Positions 1 to 10,003 of a stretch of 64,000 nt of DNA are shown piece by piece. The notes beneath the pieces are model-generated. The model was given only the letters and a program-made list of their open reading frames with translations. It had not been told where the DNA came from and searched no databases. Source of the DNA: Propionibacteriaceae bacterium (GTDB lineage: Bacteria; Actinomycetota; Actinomycetes; Propionibacteriales; Propionibacteriaceae); NCBI GenBank assembly GCA_016717345.1, contig JADKFR010000007.1:1-64000 (forward strand), read 5' to 3'. The position numbers were made by a program, and so were the translations under genes. The first letter of the stretch is position 1; each line of letters starts with the position of its first letter.

Positions 1-1
1 C

Positions 2-892
2 GAAGAGGGCGGACAGATCTACCTGCCGGCGGTCAACTGGATCCTCTTCTGCGGGGTGCTGCTCCTGATCGCCATCTTCCAGAGTTCCACCCGGCTCGCC
101 ACCGCCTACGGTCTGGCGGTCACCGGGACCCTGCTGCTGACCAGCGCGTTGTTCCTCCTGATGGCCCAGACGGTCTGGCACTGGCCGCTGTGGAAGGTCG
201 GCGCCTTCACCGTGGCCATCGGGGGCCTGGAGGCCGTCCTCTTCGCCGCCAACCTCACCAAGGTGGCCAGTGGCGGGTGGCTCCCCCTGCTGATCGCCGT
301 TGTGGTCATCACCCTGATGACCACGTGGCAGGAGGGTCATGCCGCCTTCCAGCAGCGGCGCAGCGAAATCGAAGGGCCGTTGGAGGACTTTGTCGAGCGG
401 GTGCGCGCCGGCGGCATCACCCGGGTCCCGGGCCTGGCCGTCGTCCCTCATCCCAACAGCACGACGACCCCTCTGGCGCTGCGGACGAATGTGGACTTCA
501 ATCACGTCCTGCACGAGCACGTCATCATCGTGCAGATCATCAACGAGAACGTGCCCCACATCCGCCATGTCGATCGGGTCGCCGTCCGCGACCTCGGGTA
601 TGCCGACGACGGCATCGTCCATGTCAGTGTCCGAGTGGGTTTCACCGACAGCCAGGACGTCCCCAAGGGCCTCGCGCTGGCCATCGGCAAGACCCCGGAA
701 CTCGACGTCAGCGTGGACGACGCACGCTACTTCCTCTCCCTGCTGACCGTGCACTCCACCAGCGACCCCAGCCTGAAGGCCTGGCGCAAGCGGCTCTACG
801 TCTGGATGGCCCATGCCACCGCCAACCGAACCGAGCGCTCCACCTTCCGCCCGAAAGCGACCATCGTGATGGGCGCCCGGCTCGATCTGTAG
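2..892 (+). CDS. kup: KUP-family potassium uptake protein, C-terminal part
   Basis: This is the C-terminal part of a KUP/HAK/KT potassium-proton symporter in the cell membrane; the N-terminus lies before the window. The frame is open from base 2 and begins with residues EEGGQIYLPAVNW, a stretch conserved in KUP proteins just before the last membrane segments. Three or four hydrophobic segments follow up to about residue 110, then a soluble tail of about 180 residues carrying the conserved VVPHPNSTTTPLALRTN-like and HVIIVQI blocks of the KUP C-terminal domain. No neighbour shares its operon: the next gene converges on it. Confidence 0.93.
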   Translation, partial: EEGGQIYLPAVNWILFCGVLLLIAIFQSSTRLATAYGLAVTGTLLLTSALFLLMAQTVWHWPLWKVGAFTVAIGGLEAVLFAANLTKVASGGWLPLLIAVVVITLMTTWQEGHAAFQQRRSEIEGPLEDFVERVRAGGITRVPGLAVVPHPNSTTTPLALRTNVDFNHVLHEHVIIVQIINENVPHIRHVDRVAVRDLGYADDGIVHVSVRVGFTDSQDVPKGLALAIGKTPELDVSVDDARYFLSLLTVHSTSDPSLKAWRKRLYVWMAHATANRTERSTFRPKATIVMGARLDL

Positions 893-989
893 GTCCACCA
901 CAGGGACGAAGCAGGGGCTGCGGGTGCCTGTCGATCCGCAGCGTGGCGGAAGTCCCGCCCGCGGGGGGGGGGTTCAGCTGAGGCTCGCT

Positions 990-1742
990 TCACTTGCGCC
1001 AATAGCCCAGGTACCCGGAGCTGAAGAAGGGGTCCAACCCCGCAGTGCGGCGGCCACCGTAGTTCTGATCGAAGATCTTCCCGTTGTACCAGACCGCAAC
1101 ATGTCCGTAGCCGCCGATGCTCCAGACCAGGATGTCGCCGTTACGGAAGGCCCGGTCGGTGTGCCACGTGAACCCGAACCCGGCCAGTCGCGTGCCGCCG
1201 GTGCCGCCCCGTCGGTAATCGACGGCGTTGCCCCACGCTCCCGTCCGAATTCCATACACCTGGAGCAGGTACTGGGACATCAGGCTCACGCACTCCCCTC
1301 GGTAGGTGCCGGCCGCATTGGCCAGGCCCTTGCCGCTGTTGTTCGCGACGAATCGGTCGACCGACGTCGACGGGGCAGGGCTGGTGACGCAACTCCCGGC
1401 CACCGGGTTCATTGTCCCGGTGTACAGCCAGGCGTCCGTGATGTACCCCGTGCGCCCGCCGTAGCTCACCCGGTCCCAGATCGCCGTGGTGCCGCCGCCG
1501 CCGGAAACCTGCTGGCCCCTCACGGTGCATTGGACGGTGACCCAGGTATTACGGGGAATGCACGAGATGACTGCACTGGAGGTCGTGGCGCCGCTGCGCA
1601 GGTTGAGGCACGGCGAGGCGATCACCCGTCCCCCGTTGGTCACGGCCTGCGCCGGAGCCGGAGCCGCCAAACCCAGACCGAACGCGGCCATGGTGGTAGC
1701 GGCCGCGATCGCGACCGGCCGACGGATACTGGTGGCTGACAT
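990..1742 (-). CDS. secreted SH3b-CHAP peptidoglycan hydrolase
   Basis: A 250-residue exported protein likely to cut peptidoglycan as an amidase or endopeptidase. Residues 1-33 are a signal peptide ending in AQA. Residues 37-108 resemble a bacterial SH3 domain with the LNLRSG motif. Residues 128-250 form a CHAP domain whose catalytic Cys151 (in GECVS) and His214 (in GHVAVW) are both present. The start is the ATG at 1742, preceded by AGGAGG at a good distance; an upstream in-frame GTG at 1862 would add 40 residues that do not look like a leader. It stands alone and converges with kup. Alternative roles include separation of daughter cells or a released autolysin; the substrate bond is not shown by the sequence. 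Confidence 0.88.
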   Translation of the reverse strand: MSATSIRRPVAIAAATTMAAFGLGLAAPAPAQAVTNGGRVIASPCLNLRSGATTSSAVISCIPRNTWVTVQCTVRGQQVSGGGGTTAIWDRVSYGGRTGYITDAWLYTGTMNPVAGSCVTSPAPSTSVDRFVANNSGKGLANAAGTYRGECVSLMSQYLLQVYGIRTGAWGNAVDYRRGGTGGTRLAGFGFTWHTDRAFRNGDILVWSIGGYGHVAVWYNGKIFDQNYGGRRTAGLDPFFSSGYLGYWRK

Positions 1743-1933
1743 GGGATCCTCCTGGTTGGTGAGTGCGGCGTGAAGCCGATACCCCCATCGTCGTGAGGCG
1801 ATCCGGATTCGTCGATGGAGGACGATTCCCATCCCGCTGCGTCGGCACGGGGAAGGTGCCACCGGCGCGAGCGAGGGTCGCGGCCAGGCCTGCGTGATGC
1901 CCGGTGGGCAACGACACGGTGGGCTGCGAAGGG

Positions 1934-2006
1934 AGCCGCCTTGGGGAGTCGAACCCCAGACCTACGCATTACGAGTGCGTCGCTCTGCCGACTGAGCTAA
2001 GGCGGC
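1934..2006 (-). tRNA. tRNA-Thr (anticodon CGT)
   Basis: The 73-nt cloverleaf on the minus strand has a 7-bp acceptor stem (GCCGCCT/AGGCGGC), a D arm with GCTC/GAGC, an anticodon stem ACGCA/TGCGT around the loop CTCGTAA, and a T arm with TTCGACT. The anticodon CGT reads ACG (Thr). CCA is not encoded. Confidence 0.95.
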
Positions 2007-2071
2007 CTGGCCGGCGAACCGGCCGAGGCACAACTATAGGGGTAACCAGCCGTCGGGTTCGAACCGTGGCC

Positions 2072-3688
2072 TCAGGAACAGGTGACGCCGTCCTTCGGAA
2101 CGGTGCCGCTGACGAGGTACTTCACCACGATCCGGTCCACGCACGCGGACTTGCCACCGTAGGTGCCGTGGCCCTCCCCCGTGTACGTGACCAGGACGCC
2201 GGAGGTCAACTGCTTGGCCATCGTCACGGCCTGCTGGTAGGGGGTGGCGTTGTCGCCCTTTCCACCGATCACCAGGATGGGTGCCGCACCCGCTCCCGCG
2301 ATGGTGAGTTGCGGGGCCGGCCGGACCGGCCACAGGGCGCAGATGTACTGCGGGCCGAAGTAGGTGCCGAAGATGGGCGCCTTCTGCTTGTCCTCGCGCC
2401 AGGTGGTGTCGGCATCGACCACCCCGTCATCGACACTGTCGAGGCAGCTGATGGCGGGGAAGGCGTAGAACATGGTGTCGTAGCCACCCTGGTCGTTGCG
2501 GGCGTTCAGCTGGTCACCGGCCCACAGCAACCCCCGTCCGTTCCCCCGTCCCGCCTGTTCGATGAGGCTGACCAGCGTCGGCCACGCCTCCTTGCCGCCG
2601 TAGAGCAGGGCAGCCACTCCCATCATCGCCAACGACTGGGTGAGCCGGCGATCACCGACCGGGATCGGTTCGGCGTCCAGCTTGTCGAACAGCGCGGTGA
2701 TGCCGTCCAGCACCTCCTGCTTGGACCCCCCCAGCGGGCAGGTGGTCTGCTTGGGACACCAGGCGGCGAAGTTCCCGAGGGCCAGGTCGAAGCCCATGGC
2801 TTGAATCACATCGTCGTTCTCGGTGATATTGACGGCCGCGTCGAGCACCAACCGTCCCACGTGACTCGGGAACAGTTCGGCGTAGGTGGCACCGATCTGA
2901 GTCCCGTAGGAGTACCCGAGGAAGTGCAACGTCTCGTCTCCCACCAGGTGACGCATCAGGTCGAGGTCGCGCACGGTTTCGATCGTGGAGATGTGATTCA
3001 GCAGCTCGCCGCTGGTCTCCCAACACGACTGGGCCAGTGCAGCGGTGCTCTTGATGAGCTGGGCCCGCTCCGGCTCGGTGTCAGGGGAGAAGTCGAGATC
3101 GTTGTAGGCATCTGCCTCGGCGTCGCTGAAGCAGCGCACCGGAGTGGAGTCGCCGGTCCCGCGCGGGTCCCAGCCGATCAGGTCGTACTGCTCCAGGCCG
3201 GTGCGCTGGGTGGTGTCGACCATGTCCTGGCCCGTCCCGCCGGGGCCACCCGGATTCAGGAAAAGCGAACCGAGCCGTGGCGAGGCCGTGGCTGCCCGCT
3301 TCTTCAGCGACACGGTGATGGCCTGGGCCGACGGGTTCGCGTAGTCCAGCGGAACGGCGATGTCGGTGCAGGTGGTTCCTTCACCGCAGGTCGTCCAGGC
3401 GACCTCCTGGTCGAGGTAGCCGACCAACCCCTTGCCGGACGGCGCCTCCCGGTAGCCCTCAGGGCTGACGTCGACGGCAGCCAGAATCGGACGGTCGATG
3501 GCCTTGCCCGGTCGGTCCGAGACCGTCACGCCCGCGACCTCGGTCGTCCCGGGGTGTCCGCTGGGCGTGGGGGTGGTCTGGGCGGAGCCAGTGGGTGACG
3601 GGGACGGCCGCGGACCGCTCGGAAAGGTACACCCCGCCGCCAGGGCGAGGACGAGCCCCACAATGAGCCCACGGAATCTGCGTTGCAC
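2072..3688 (-). CDS. secreted lipoprotein alpha/beta hydrolase, tripeptidyl aminopeptidase type
   Basis: An exported alpha/beta hydrolase of the TAP/SlpD-E peptidase group, which remove short peptides from protein N-termini. It starts with a lipoprotein signal (LALAAGC, Cys20) and a Ser/Pro/Thr-rich linker. The hydrolase core has the oxyanion motif NPGGPGGTG, WDPRGTGDS, and a nucleophile Ser at about residue 260 in GYSYG. The C-terminal TAP-like domain holds an Asp (GGKGDNATP) and the His of GEGHGTYGG, with Cys pairs. The GTG at 3688 is preferred because it puts the lipobox at residue 20; no clear ribosome site is seen and TACGCT lies about 7 bases before it, so a leaderless mRNA is possible. 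The longest frame starts at 3715. Confidence 0.9.
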   Translation of the reverse strand: MQRRFRGLIVGLVLALAAGCTFPSGPRPSPSPTGSAQTTPTPSGHPGTTEVAGVTVSDRPGKAIDRPILAAVDVSPEGYREAPSGKGLVGYLDQEVAWTTCGEGTTCTDIAVPLDYANPSAQAITVSLKKRAATASPRLGSLFLNPGGPGGTGQDMVDTTQRTGLEQYDLIGWDPRGTGDSTPVRCFSDAEADAYNDLDFSPDTEPERAQLIKSTAALAQSCWETSGELLNHISTIETVRDLDLMRHLVGDETLHFLGYSYGTQIGATYAELFPSHVGRLVLDAAVNITENDDVIQAMGFDLALGNFAAWCPKQTTCPLGGSKQEVLDGITALFDKLDAEPIPVGDRRLTQSLAMMGVAALLYGGKEAWPTLVSLIEQAGRGNGRGLLWAGDQLNARNDQGGYDTMFYAFPAISCLDSVDDGVVDADTTWREDKQKAPIFGTYFGPQYICALWPVRPAPQLTIAGAGAAPILVIGGKGDNATPYQQAVTMAKQLTSGVLVTYTGEGHGTYGGKSACVDRIVVKYLVSGTVPKDGVTCS

Positions 3689-3732
3689 GGTGCCAGCGTA
3701 GTCAGGCTGCACCAACCACCGTCCTCGGACGG

Positions 3733-4789
3733 CTACGCGGCCGGAGTCTCAGCTGCCCGCTCGGCCTTCGCGCGCTCGCGGCTGGCGCGGAAGCTGCGAT
3801 CCAGGCTCCACCCACCGGCCCCGAGGAGGAGGAACACCACCCCGACGGTGGCAAGCAGTAGTTCCAGCTCACCCAGGAAGCCGGCCTGCCCGGGAACGAA
3901 CACGTTCCACGTCCCCCACATCACGAAGGCGAGCGCACCGGCCGCGATCGCGATGATGCCGACCCCGGCGAGCCGGGTCAGCAGGCCAAGCAGCAACGAC
4001 AACGCGATCAGCAAGGAGCCGACACCGGTGGCGATCGCCATGATCTGGGGCTCGGGGATGATCGTGGTGGCGAACAGTGCCTGAGCAGCCGGAATGTCGG
4101 TGAGGATGTTGAGACCACGGATCGCGAAGATCCCGGCGACGACGAGCCGCAGGAGGAAGAGGCCGAGGGCGCCGAAGAACTTGTCGTTCGTCCGCTTGTG
4201 AATGATGACCGGCGTAGGGGCTACCACCGGGACGGGAGCGGTCGCAGCCAGCGCCGTGACGCGCGCCTGGCGACGCGCGGCCCGTTCGGCGGCCAACTTC
4301 TGCTCCTCCTCGGACAGCGCCCGGCTCTCCAGCGATTCGGGGTCAGTGGGGGAATCTCGGAAGATGGCCTCGGTGGGCACGCTGACCGTGGCTTCCTCGG
4401 GCACGCTCGGGGTGGCCACGCTCGCGGGAAGGCCGACCCCCGCAGCCACGGCAGCGGCCACCGGGTGGCCTGGCGCTGGCCCCGGCCTGGCTCTGGCCTG
4501 GCCTGGCTCTGGCTGGCCCGGCGCGCGGCCGGCCGGCGGCCCGGCTCCGGCTCTGGCGGGGCCTGGGTGCTGGTGCTGGCTGGGCCCGGCGCGGCCGGCC
4601 GGGCTCTGGCTCCTCATTGAGCGGCATGCCTTCGTCCAGCGCGCGCTCGACGGGGTCGCCTTCGGACGGCGGCGCGTCCACGCCATGGGCCACGCCCTCG
4701 GGAACGGGACGGAGGACAGTGTCTTGGGAGGGTGTGGCTTCGACCGCCTCCTCCTGGGAGAGCTCTGCGGGATCGCGCTGCTCGGTCAC
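3733..4789 (-). CDS. DoxX-family membrane protein, frame broken in a GC-rich repeat
   Basis: The C-terminal half (about 3733-4250) is a DoxX-like domain with four hydrophobic segments (FGALGLFLLRLVVAG, then three more), a family linked to redox and stress functions. An acidic N-terminal domain starting at the GTG at 4789 (TEQRDPAELSQEEAVE) has a good AGGAAAGGA site but lies in another frame. The two frames must join between about 4440 and 4600, inside a low-complexity stretch encoding Pro/Ala/Gly/Arg repeats. Joining needs removal of one base or addition of two. The downstream frame alone could start at 4686, but that would give an odd basic N-terminus, so one disrupted or misread gene is more likely than a short one. 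Confidence 0.72.
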
Positions 4790-4944
4790 GGGGAAGTCCT
4801 TTCCTGCCGAATGCACCCCCATCAAACACCACGTTCCCGCCAGCCTCGGCGGCGACACGGCGGGCCGGGCCGAACTGGGCGGCCTCTGGCGCGGGCTTGG
4901 AATCAGTTGGCAGGATGAAGCCCTCCACTGAAAGGGAAACCACC

Positions 4945-5373
4945 ATGGCGACAGTACGCACCGCAGAAGCCCACTGGGAGGGCGCACTCCTCGACGGTCA
5001 CGGCGAGGTGGAACTGACCTCCTCCGGCGTCGGACGGTTCGCGGTCAGCTGGCCGGCCCGCGCCGAGGCAGCCAACGGCAAGACCAGTCCCGAGGAACTC
5101 ATCGCGGCGGCCCACTCCACGTGCTTCTCCATGGCACTGTCGCACGGGCTCGCCGGCGGCGGCACTCCGCCCACGTCGGTCGATACCACCGCCAGCGTGA
5201 CATTCCAGGCGGGCGTGGGTATCACCGGGATCCATCTCGACGTCGCGGCGGTGGTTCCGGGCCTGACCGCGGAGCAGTTCGCCGCCGCGGCCGAGAACGC
5301 CAAGCTGAACTGCCCGGTGAGCAAGGCTTTGACCGGGGCACCCATCACCCTCTCCGCCACCCTGGTTGAGTAG
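4945..5373 (+). CDS. osmC: OsmC-type peroxiredoxin
   Basis: A 142-residue cytoplasmic OsmC protein, a thiol peroxidase that reduces organic hydroperoxides. The two reactive cysteines of the family are present, one in AAHSTCFSMAL and one in LNCPVSKAL, and the length is that of the OsmC subfamily. The ATG at 4945 follows AAAGGGA. It is transcribed divergently from the DoxX gene and converges with holB; the DoxX family has also been tied to redox stress, so shared control is possible but not shown. Confidence 0.93.
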   Translation: MATVRTAEAHWEGALLDGHGEVELTSSGVGRFAVSWPARAEAANGKTSPEELIAAAHSTCFSMALSHGLAGGGTPPTSVDTTASVTFQAGVGITGIHLDVAAVVPGLTAEQFAAAAENAKLNCPVSKALTGAPITLSATLVE

Positions 5374-5406
5374 CCGGGTCCCGCTGGGCGGCCCCGGGGG
5401 CACCCC

Positions 5407-6555
5407 CTAAAGGTCGGCCAGCGAGATCATCAGCGACTCCATTGCGAGCAGCGGCGCCACGTTGGTCTCCAGGGCTGTGCGACACGCCAGGATGGCGTCC
5501 AAGCGGCGGAGTGTTGATTCCGCGGACGTGCGCCGCGCCAGCCGTCCCAGTTCCTCGGCCAGTTCGCCATTGATCAGCCGCGCCGCGGCCCCCGTCTGCA
5601 GGGTGAGCACATCCCGGTAGTAGCAGGTGAGTTCGGTGAGCACCCGATCGAGGGAGTCACGTTGCAGCCGCTTAGCCCGCGCCTTCTGCTGGTCCTCCAG
5701 CTCCCGCAGCGCCGCTTGGGCGTTGCGGGGACGGGCACCCTTGGCCGTCATGCCGAGCGCTTCACTGAGCGCTGAACGTTCCCGGGCGTCGAGGTCGCTG
5801 GTGATCGCGCCGGTCTCCTCCGTGGCCGACTCGACCAGATTCGCCGCTGCCGTCAGACAGTCACCCAGCGACACCAGCCGGGACGGCAGGCGCAGCACTT
5901 CCGCCCGCCGGATCCTGGCCGCCTCGTTCCGGGCCAACGACCTGGCCCGTCCGATGTGGCCCTGCGAGACCCGGGCTGCGAAGGCAGCCATCGGCGCGTC
6001 GATGCCGTCGCGACGCTGCAGCAGTTCGGCGATGGCATCCTCGCTGGGGGTGCTGAGTTCCACCCGGCGGGAGCGGGAGCGCACGGTCGCCACCACGTCG
6101 TCGGCGGTCGGTGCGCACAGCAGCCAGACCGTCCGCGCTGCCGGCTCTTCAATGCTCTTCAGCAGGGCATCGGCTCCGCGTTCGGTGAGGCGATCCGCGT
6201 CCTCCACCACCAGCACCTGGTAGCGGCCCACCGTCGGGGCCATCGCCGCCCGTCGGACAAGCTCACGTACCTCGTCCACGCCGATCGACAGCTGCTCGGT
6301 CCGCACGACCGTGACATCGGGGTGCGCTCCCGACAGGACCGTGCGGCAGGTGCCGCACTGGCCGCAACCTGCCTCAGGGCACTGCAGGGCGGCCGCGAAC
6401 GCCCGCGCGGCATTGGAGCGGCCCGAACCCGGAGGCCCGGTGAACAACCACGCATGCGTCATGGCGTGACGGGCGCCTGCCACCGCGCGACGCAACGTCG
6501 CGACCACCCGATCCTGGCCGATCAGGTCGGTCCATACCCCCGTCGTCGTGCTCAC
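5407..6555 (-). CDS. holB: DNA polymerase III subunit delta'
   Basis: Clamp-loader subunit of the replicative polymerase, 382 residues. The AAA+ core shows the P-loop variant TGPPGSGRSN, a zinc-binding Cys cluster (CPEAGCGQCGTC), the Walker B-like VLVVEDAD and the SRC-like segment RSRSRR. The GTG start at 6555 overlaps the TGA of tmk as GTGA, so translation is coupled; the open frame upstream of it overlaps tmk and is not coding. It is the last gene of the topA-tmk-holB operon, a common actinobacterial order. Confidence 0.93.
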   Translation of the reverse strand: MSTTTGVWTDLIGQDRVVATLRRAVAGARHAMTHAWLFTGPPGSGRSNAARAFAAALQCPEAGCGQCGTCRTVLSGAHPDVTVVRTEQLSIGVDEVRELVRRAAMAPTVGRYQVLVVEDADRLTERGADALLKSIEEPAARTVWLLCAPTADDVVATVRSRSRRVELSTPSEDAIAELLQRRDGIDAPMAAFAARVSQGHIGRARSLARNEAARIRRAEVLRLPSRLVSLGDCLTAAANLVESATEETGAITSDLDARERSALSEALGMTAKGARPRNAQAALRELEDQQKARAKRLQRDSLDRVLTELTCYYRDVLTLQTGAAARLINGELAEELGRLARRTSAESTLRRLDAILACRTALETNVAPLLAMESLMISLADL

Positions 6556-7187
6556 AGGGACAGCGTGCCACTGCCCGCCGACAACAGCGGCGCGACCCGT
6601 TCGCGGACCGCGGCCGCAATCACCTCCCGGTCCTCCCTCGCAGGAAGCACCAGGTAGTAGTCGGGATCCCGTGCGGCGAGAGCCAGGAAGGAGCTTCGGG
6701 CGCGCGCGTGGAAGTCCGTTCCCGCACTCTCGAGGCGGTCCTTGTCCACGATTTCGCTGACGCCGGCGGACGGGTCGAGGTCGAGCACCACCGTCAGGTC
6801 CGGCAGCAGGTCGGCCGTCGCCCAACGGGCGATCGACTCGACGCGGTCGACGTCCAACACCCGACCGGCACCCTGATAGGCCAGCATCGAGTCGACAAAG
6901 CGGTCACAGACCACGACGTCGCCGCGCTGCAGCGCCGGGAGGATGACCTCCTCCACGTGTTGGGCCTTGTCAGCGGCGTACAACAAGGCCTCGGCCCGCG
7001 GCGACAAGTCACCGGTCGCCGGGTCCAGCACGATCTGCCGCATCCTGGCACCCGCCCGGGTGTCTCCGGGTTCAAACGTCAACACGACACGGTGTCCCTG
7101 GCCGGTGAGCCAGTCGGCCAGCATCGTCGCCTGGGTCGACTTGCCGACCGCGTCCCCGCCTTCGAAGACGATGAACGTGCCCGCCAC
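6552..7187 (-). CDS. tmk: thymidylate kinase
   Basis: Phosphorylates dTMP to dTDP for DNA synthesis. The 211-residue protein has the P-loop EGGDAVGKST (residues 9-18), the DR(F/Y) motif in VCDRFVDSMLAYQG and a LID region after VVLDLDPS. The GTG start lies 3 bases after the stop of topA, and the gene overlaps holB by 4 bases, so topA, tmk and holB are one transcription unit. Length is usual for the family. Confidence 0.95.
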   Translation of the reverse strand: MAGTFIVFEGGDAVGKSTQATMLADWLTGQGHRVVLTFEPGDTRAGARMRQIVLDPATGDLSPRAEALLYAADKAQHVEEVILPALQRGDVVVCDRFVDSMLAYQGAGRVLDVDRVESIARWATADLLPDLTVVLDLDPSAGVSEIVDKDRLESAGTDFHARARSSFLALAARDPDYYLVLPAREDREVIAAAVRERVAPLLSAGSGTLSL

Positions 7188-7190
7188 CGT

Positions 7191-9877
7191 TCAGGCCTTC
7201 GCCCGGGTGCCGGCTCGGGCAGCGGTCTTGGCCGGAGCCCGCCGGGTCGTCCGTTTGGGCGCAGGCGGCTTGGCCCGCTTTTCGGCCAGCAACTCCGCTG
7301 CCCGCTCGATCGTCATGGCCTCGACGCTGTCGCTGCGCCGCAGCGTGGCGTTCACTTCGCCGTCGGTGACGTACGGCCCGAACCGGCCGTCCTTGATCAC
7401 CATGGGCTTTCCGGTGGCCGGGTCGTCGCCGAGTTCGCGCACGGGCGCCGTCGCCGCCCGACCCCGTCCCCTGGTCTTCGGCTGGGCGTAGATCGCTTCG
7501 GACTCCTCCAGGGTGATCTCGAAGATCTGCTCCTCGCTGGTGAGTGAGCGCGAATCCGTCCCCTTCTTCAGGTAGGGACCGTAACGCCCGTTCTGCGCGG
7601 TGATCACTTCGCCGTCGGCAGCCGTCCCCACCACCCGCGGCAGGTCCAACAGCTTCAGAGCCTGCTTCAGCGTCACGGTTTCGACCGACATCGAAGCGAA
7701 CAGCGATCCGGTGCGGGGCTTGGCCGACTTGGGGCGTCCTCGGCCAGCACCTCGGTCACATAGGGACCGAACCGTCCCGCCTTGGCGACGACAGCCCGCC
7801 CGGTATCAGGATCGACCCCGACCTCGCGTTCCTCGGTGGCCGGCTGGCTGAGCAGCTCTCCGGCATGCTCGACGGTCAGCTCGTCGGGAGGCAGTTCCGC
7901 GTCCACGTTCGCCCGGCGACCTTCGGCGTCCTCGATGTAGGTGCCGTAGCGACCCACCCGGACATCGATCCCTGAGTCCGCGATCGGGAAGGTCGACAGT
8001 TTCCGGGCATCGATCTCGCCGAGCTCGTTGACAAGCACATTCAGGCCTTCGTGGCTCGCCCCTTCCGGGCCGAAGTAGAAGTCCTTGAGCACCGCGATCC
8101 GGGCCGCGTTGCCGTTGGCGATCTCGTCGAGGGTCTCCTCCATGTGCGCCGTGAACGCGTAGTCGACGAGTTTGGGGAAGTGCTCCTCGAGCAGCCGGGT
8201 GACCGCGAACGCCAGCCACGTGGGCACTAGCGCCGACCCCTTCTTGAACACGTAATCACGTGAAGTGATGGTCCGGATGATCGAGGCGTAGGTGGAGGGC
8301 CGTCCGATTTCGAGTTCCTCCAGCTTGGCCACCAGCGACGGCTCGGTGTAGCGGGCCGGCGGACGGGTCTGGTGGGCGATGGCCTTGACGGCTTCGGCCA
8401 CCAGCGATTGTCCGGTGGCCAGCTCGGGCAGCCGGGCCTGGGAGTCGTCGGTGGCCTGGTCGTCATCGACCGACTCCACGTAGGCCTTGAGGAAGCCGAG
8501 GAAGGTGATGGTGCGGCCGGACGCAGCGAAGCTGGCCCGTCCGGACTCGACGAACTCACCGGTGCTGGCGTCAGCCACCTTGACGCGATGCGGCAGCGTG
8601 GCACCGATCTTCACGCTGACGGTGTTACCTTCGGCGTCCTTCATCTGCGAGGCGACGGTCCGCTTCCAGATCAGTTCGTACAACCGGAACTGGTCGCCGT
8701 TCAGCCCGGTCTCAGCGGGGGTTCGGAAGTTCTCGCCGGCGGGACGGATCGCCTCGTGCGCCTCCTGGGCGTTCTTCACCTTCGAGGCGTAGACCCGCGG
8801 CTGGGACGGCAGGTACTGGCCGCCGAACAAGGCCTTGACCTGGGCCCGGGCAGCGGTGATCGCCGTCTTCGACAACGTCACCGAGTCGGTACGCATGTAG
8901 GTGATGAAGCCGCGCTCGTAGAGTTCCTGGGCCACCGACATCGTGCGCTGGGCGCTGAAGCCGAGCTTGCGGCCGGCCTCCTGCTGCAGCGTGGTGGTGC
9001 GGAACGGGGCGTACGGACGCCGGGTGTAGGACTTGGATTCCACCGAGCCGACGGCGTACGTCCCCTGCTGCAGCGCTGCGGCAAGGCCCTCGGCCGCTTC
9101 GAGACCGAGGTGCAACAGGCTGTGCCCGGTGAGGCGTCCGCTGGCTCCGAAGTCCCGGCCGGTCGCGATCCGGTGCGACCCGACGTGGGTGAGTCGGGCG
9201 GAGAACGTAGGTGGGTCGGCCTCCGCGCCGGCGTCCAGGGTCGCCTCGATGTCGGCGTAGTCAGCGGCCTGGAAGGCGATCCGCTCCCGTTCCCGATCGA
9301 CCACCAGTCTGGTCGCCACCGACTGCACGCGGCCGGCCGACAGCTTCGGCATCACCTTCTTCCACAGCACTGGCGACACCTCGTAGCCGTACAACCGGTC
9401 CAGGATCCGGCGGGTCTCCTGGGCGTCGACCAGATCGGTATCCAGTTCGCGGGTGTTCTCGACCGCCAGGGTGATCGCCTCGGGGGTGATCTCGTGGAAG
9501 ACCATCCGCTTGACCGGGACCTTCGGCTTGAGTTCATCGAGCAGGTGCCAGGCGATGGCCTCGCCCTCGCGGTCCTCGTCGGTGGCGAGCAGGAGTTCGT
9601 CGGCGCCGGCCAGCCGAGCCTTCAGCTCCCGCATCGTCGCCTTCTTGTCGGCGGCGACGACGTAGAGCGGTTCGAAATCCTTCTCGATGTTCACGCCGGT
9701 GCGCGCCCACTTCTCACCCTTGTACTTGGCGGGTACCTCCGCGGCGCCGGTCGGGAGATCACGGACGTGCCCCCGGCTGGACTCGACCATGTAACCCGCA
9801 CCCAGGAACTTCGCCAGGCTGACGGCCTTGGTTGGCGACTCCACGATGACGAGTCGGCGCTTGGTTGCAGGGGCCAC
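7191..9877 (-). CDS. topA: DNA topoisomerase I, with a one-base frame break
   Basis: Relaxes negative supercoils; essential in actinobacteria. The N-terminal TOPRIM domain (RLVIVESPTKA), the catalytic Tyr region (GFITYMRTDS) and the C-terminal repeats (GRFGPYVT, GRYGPYLKKG) are all present. The main frame runs from the GTG at 9877 to 7673; the remaining 166 residues, starting SVETVTLKQALKLL, lie in the next frame down to 7191. Adding one base to the G run at 7731-7734 restores DAPKSAKPRTGSLFASMSVET, the usual sequence of the family. Because the gene is essential and the break is in a homopolymer, a sequencing error is the simplest explanation. The start gives a protein of about 895 residues, normal for actinobacteria. 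Confidence 0.93.
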
Positions 9878-10003
9878 GGTGCTCTCTCTCGGACGGCTCG
9901 GGGGCGTACGGCTGCTCACTCTACTTCCGCGGTACGGGATCGCACGCCAGCCGCCCACCCCCGGCTTCGAAGCGGTGGGTGGGCGGCGCGTGCGGCGCAG
10001 GAC

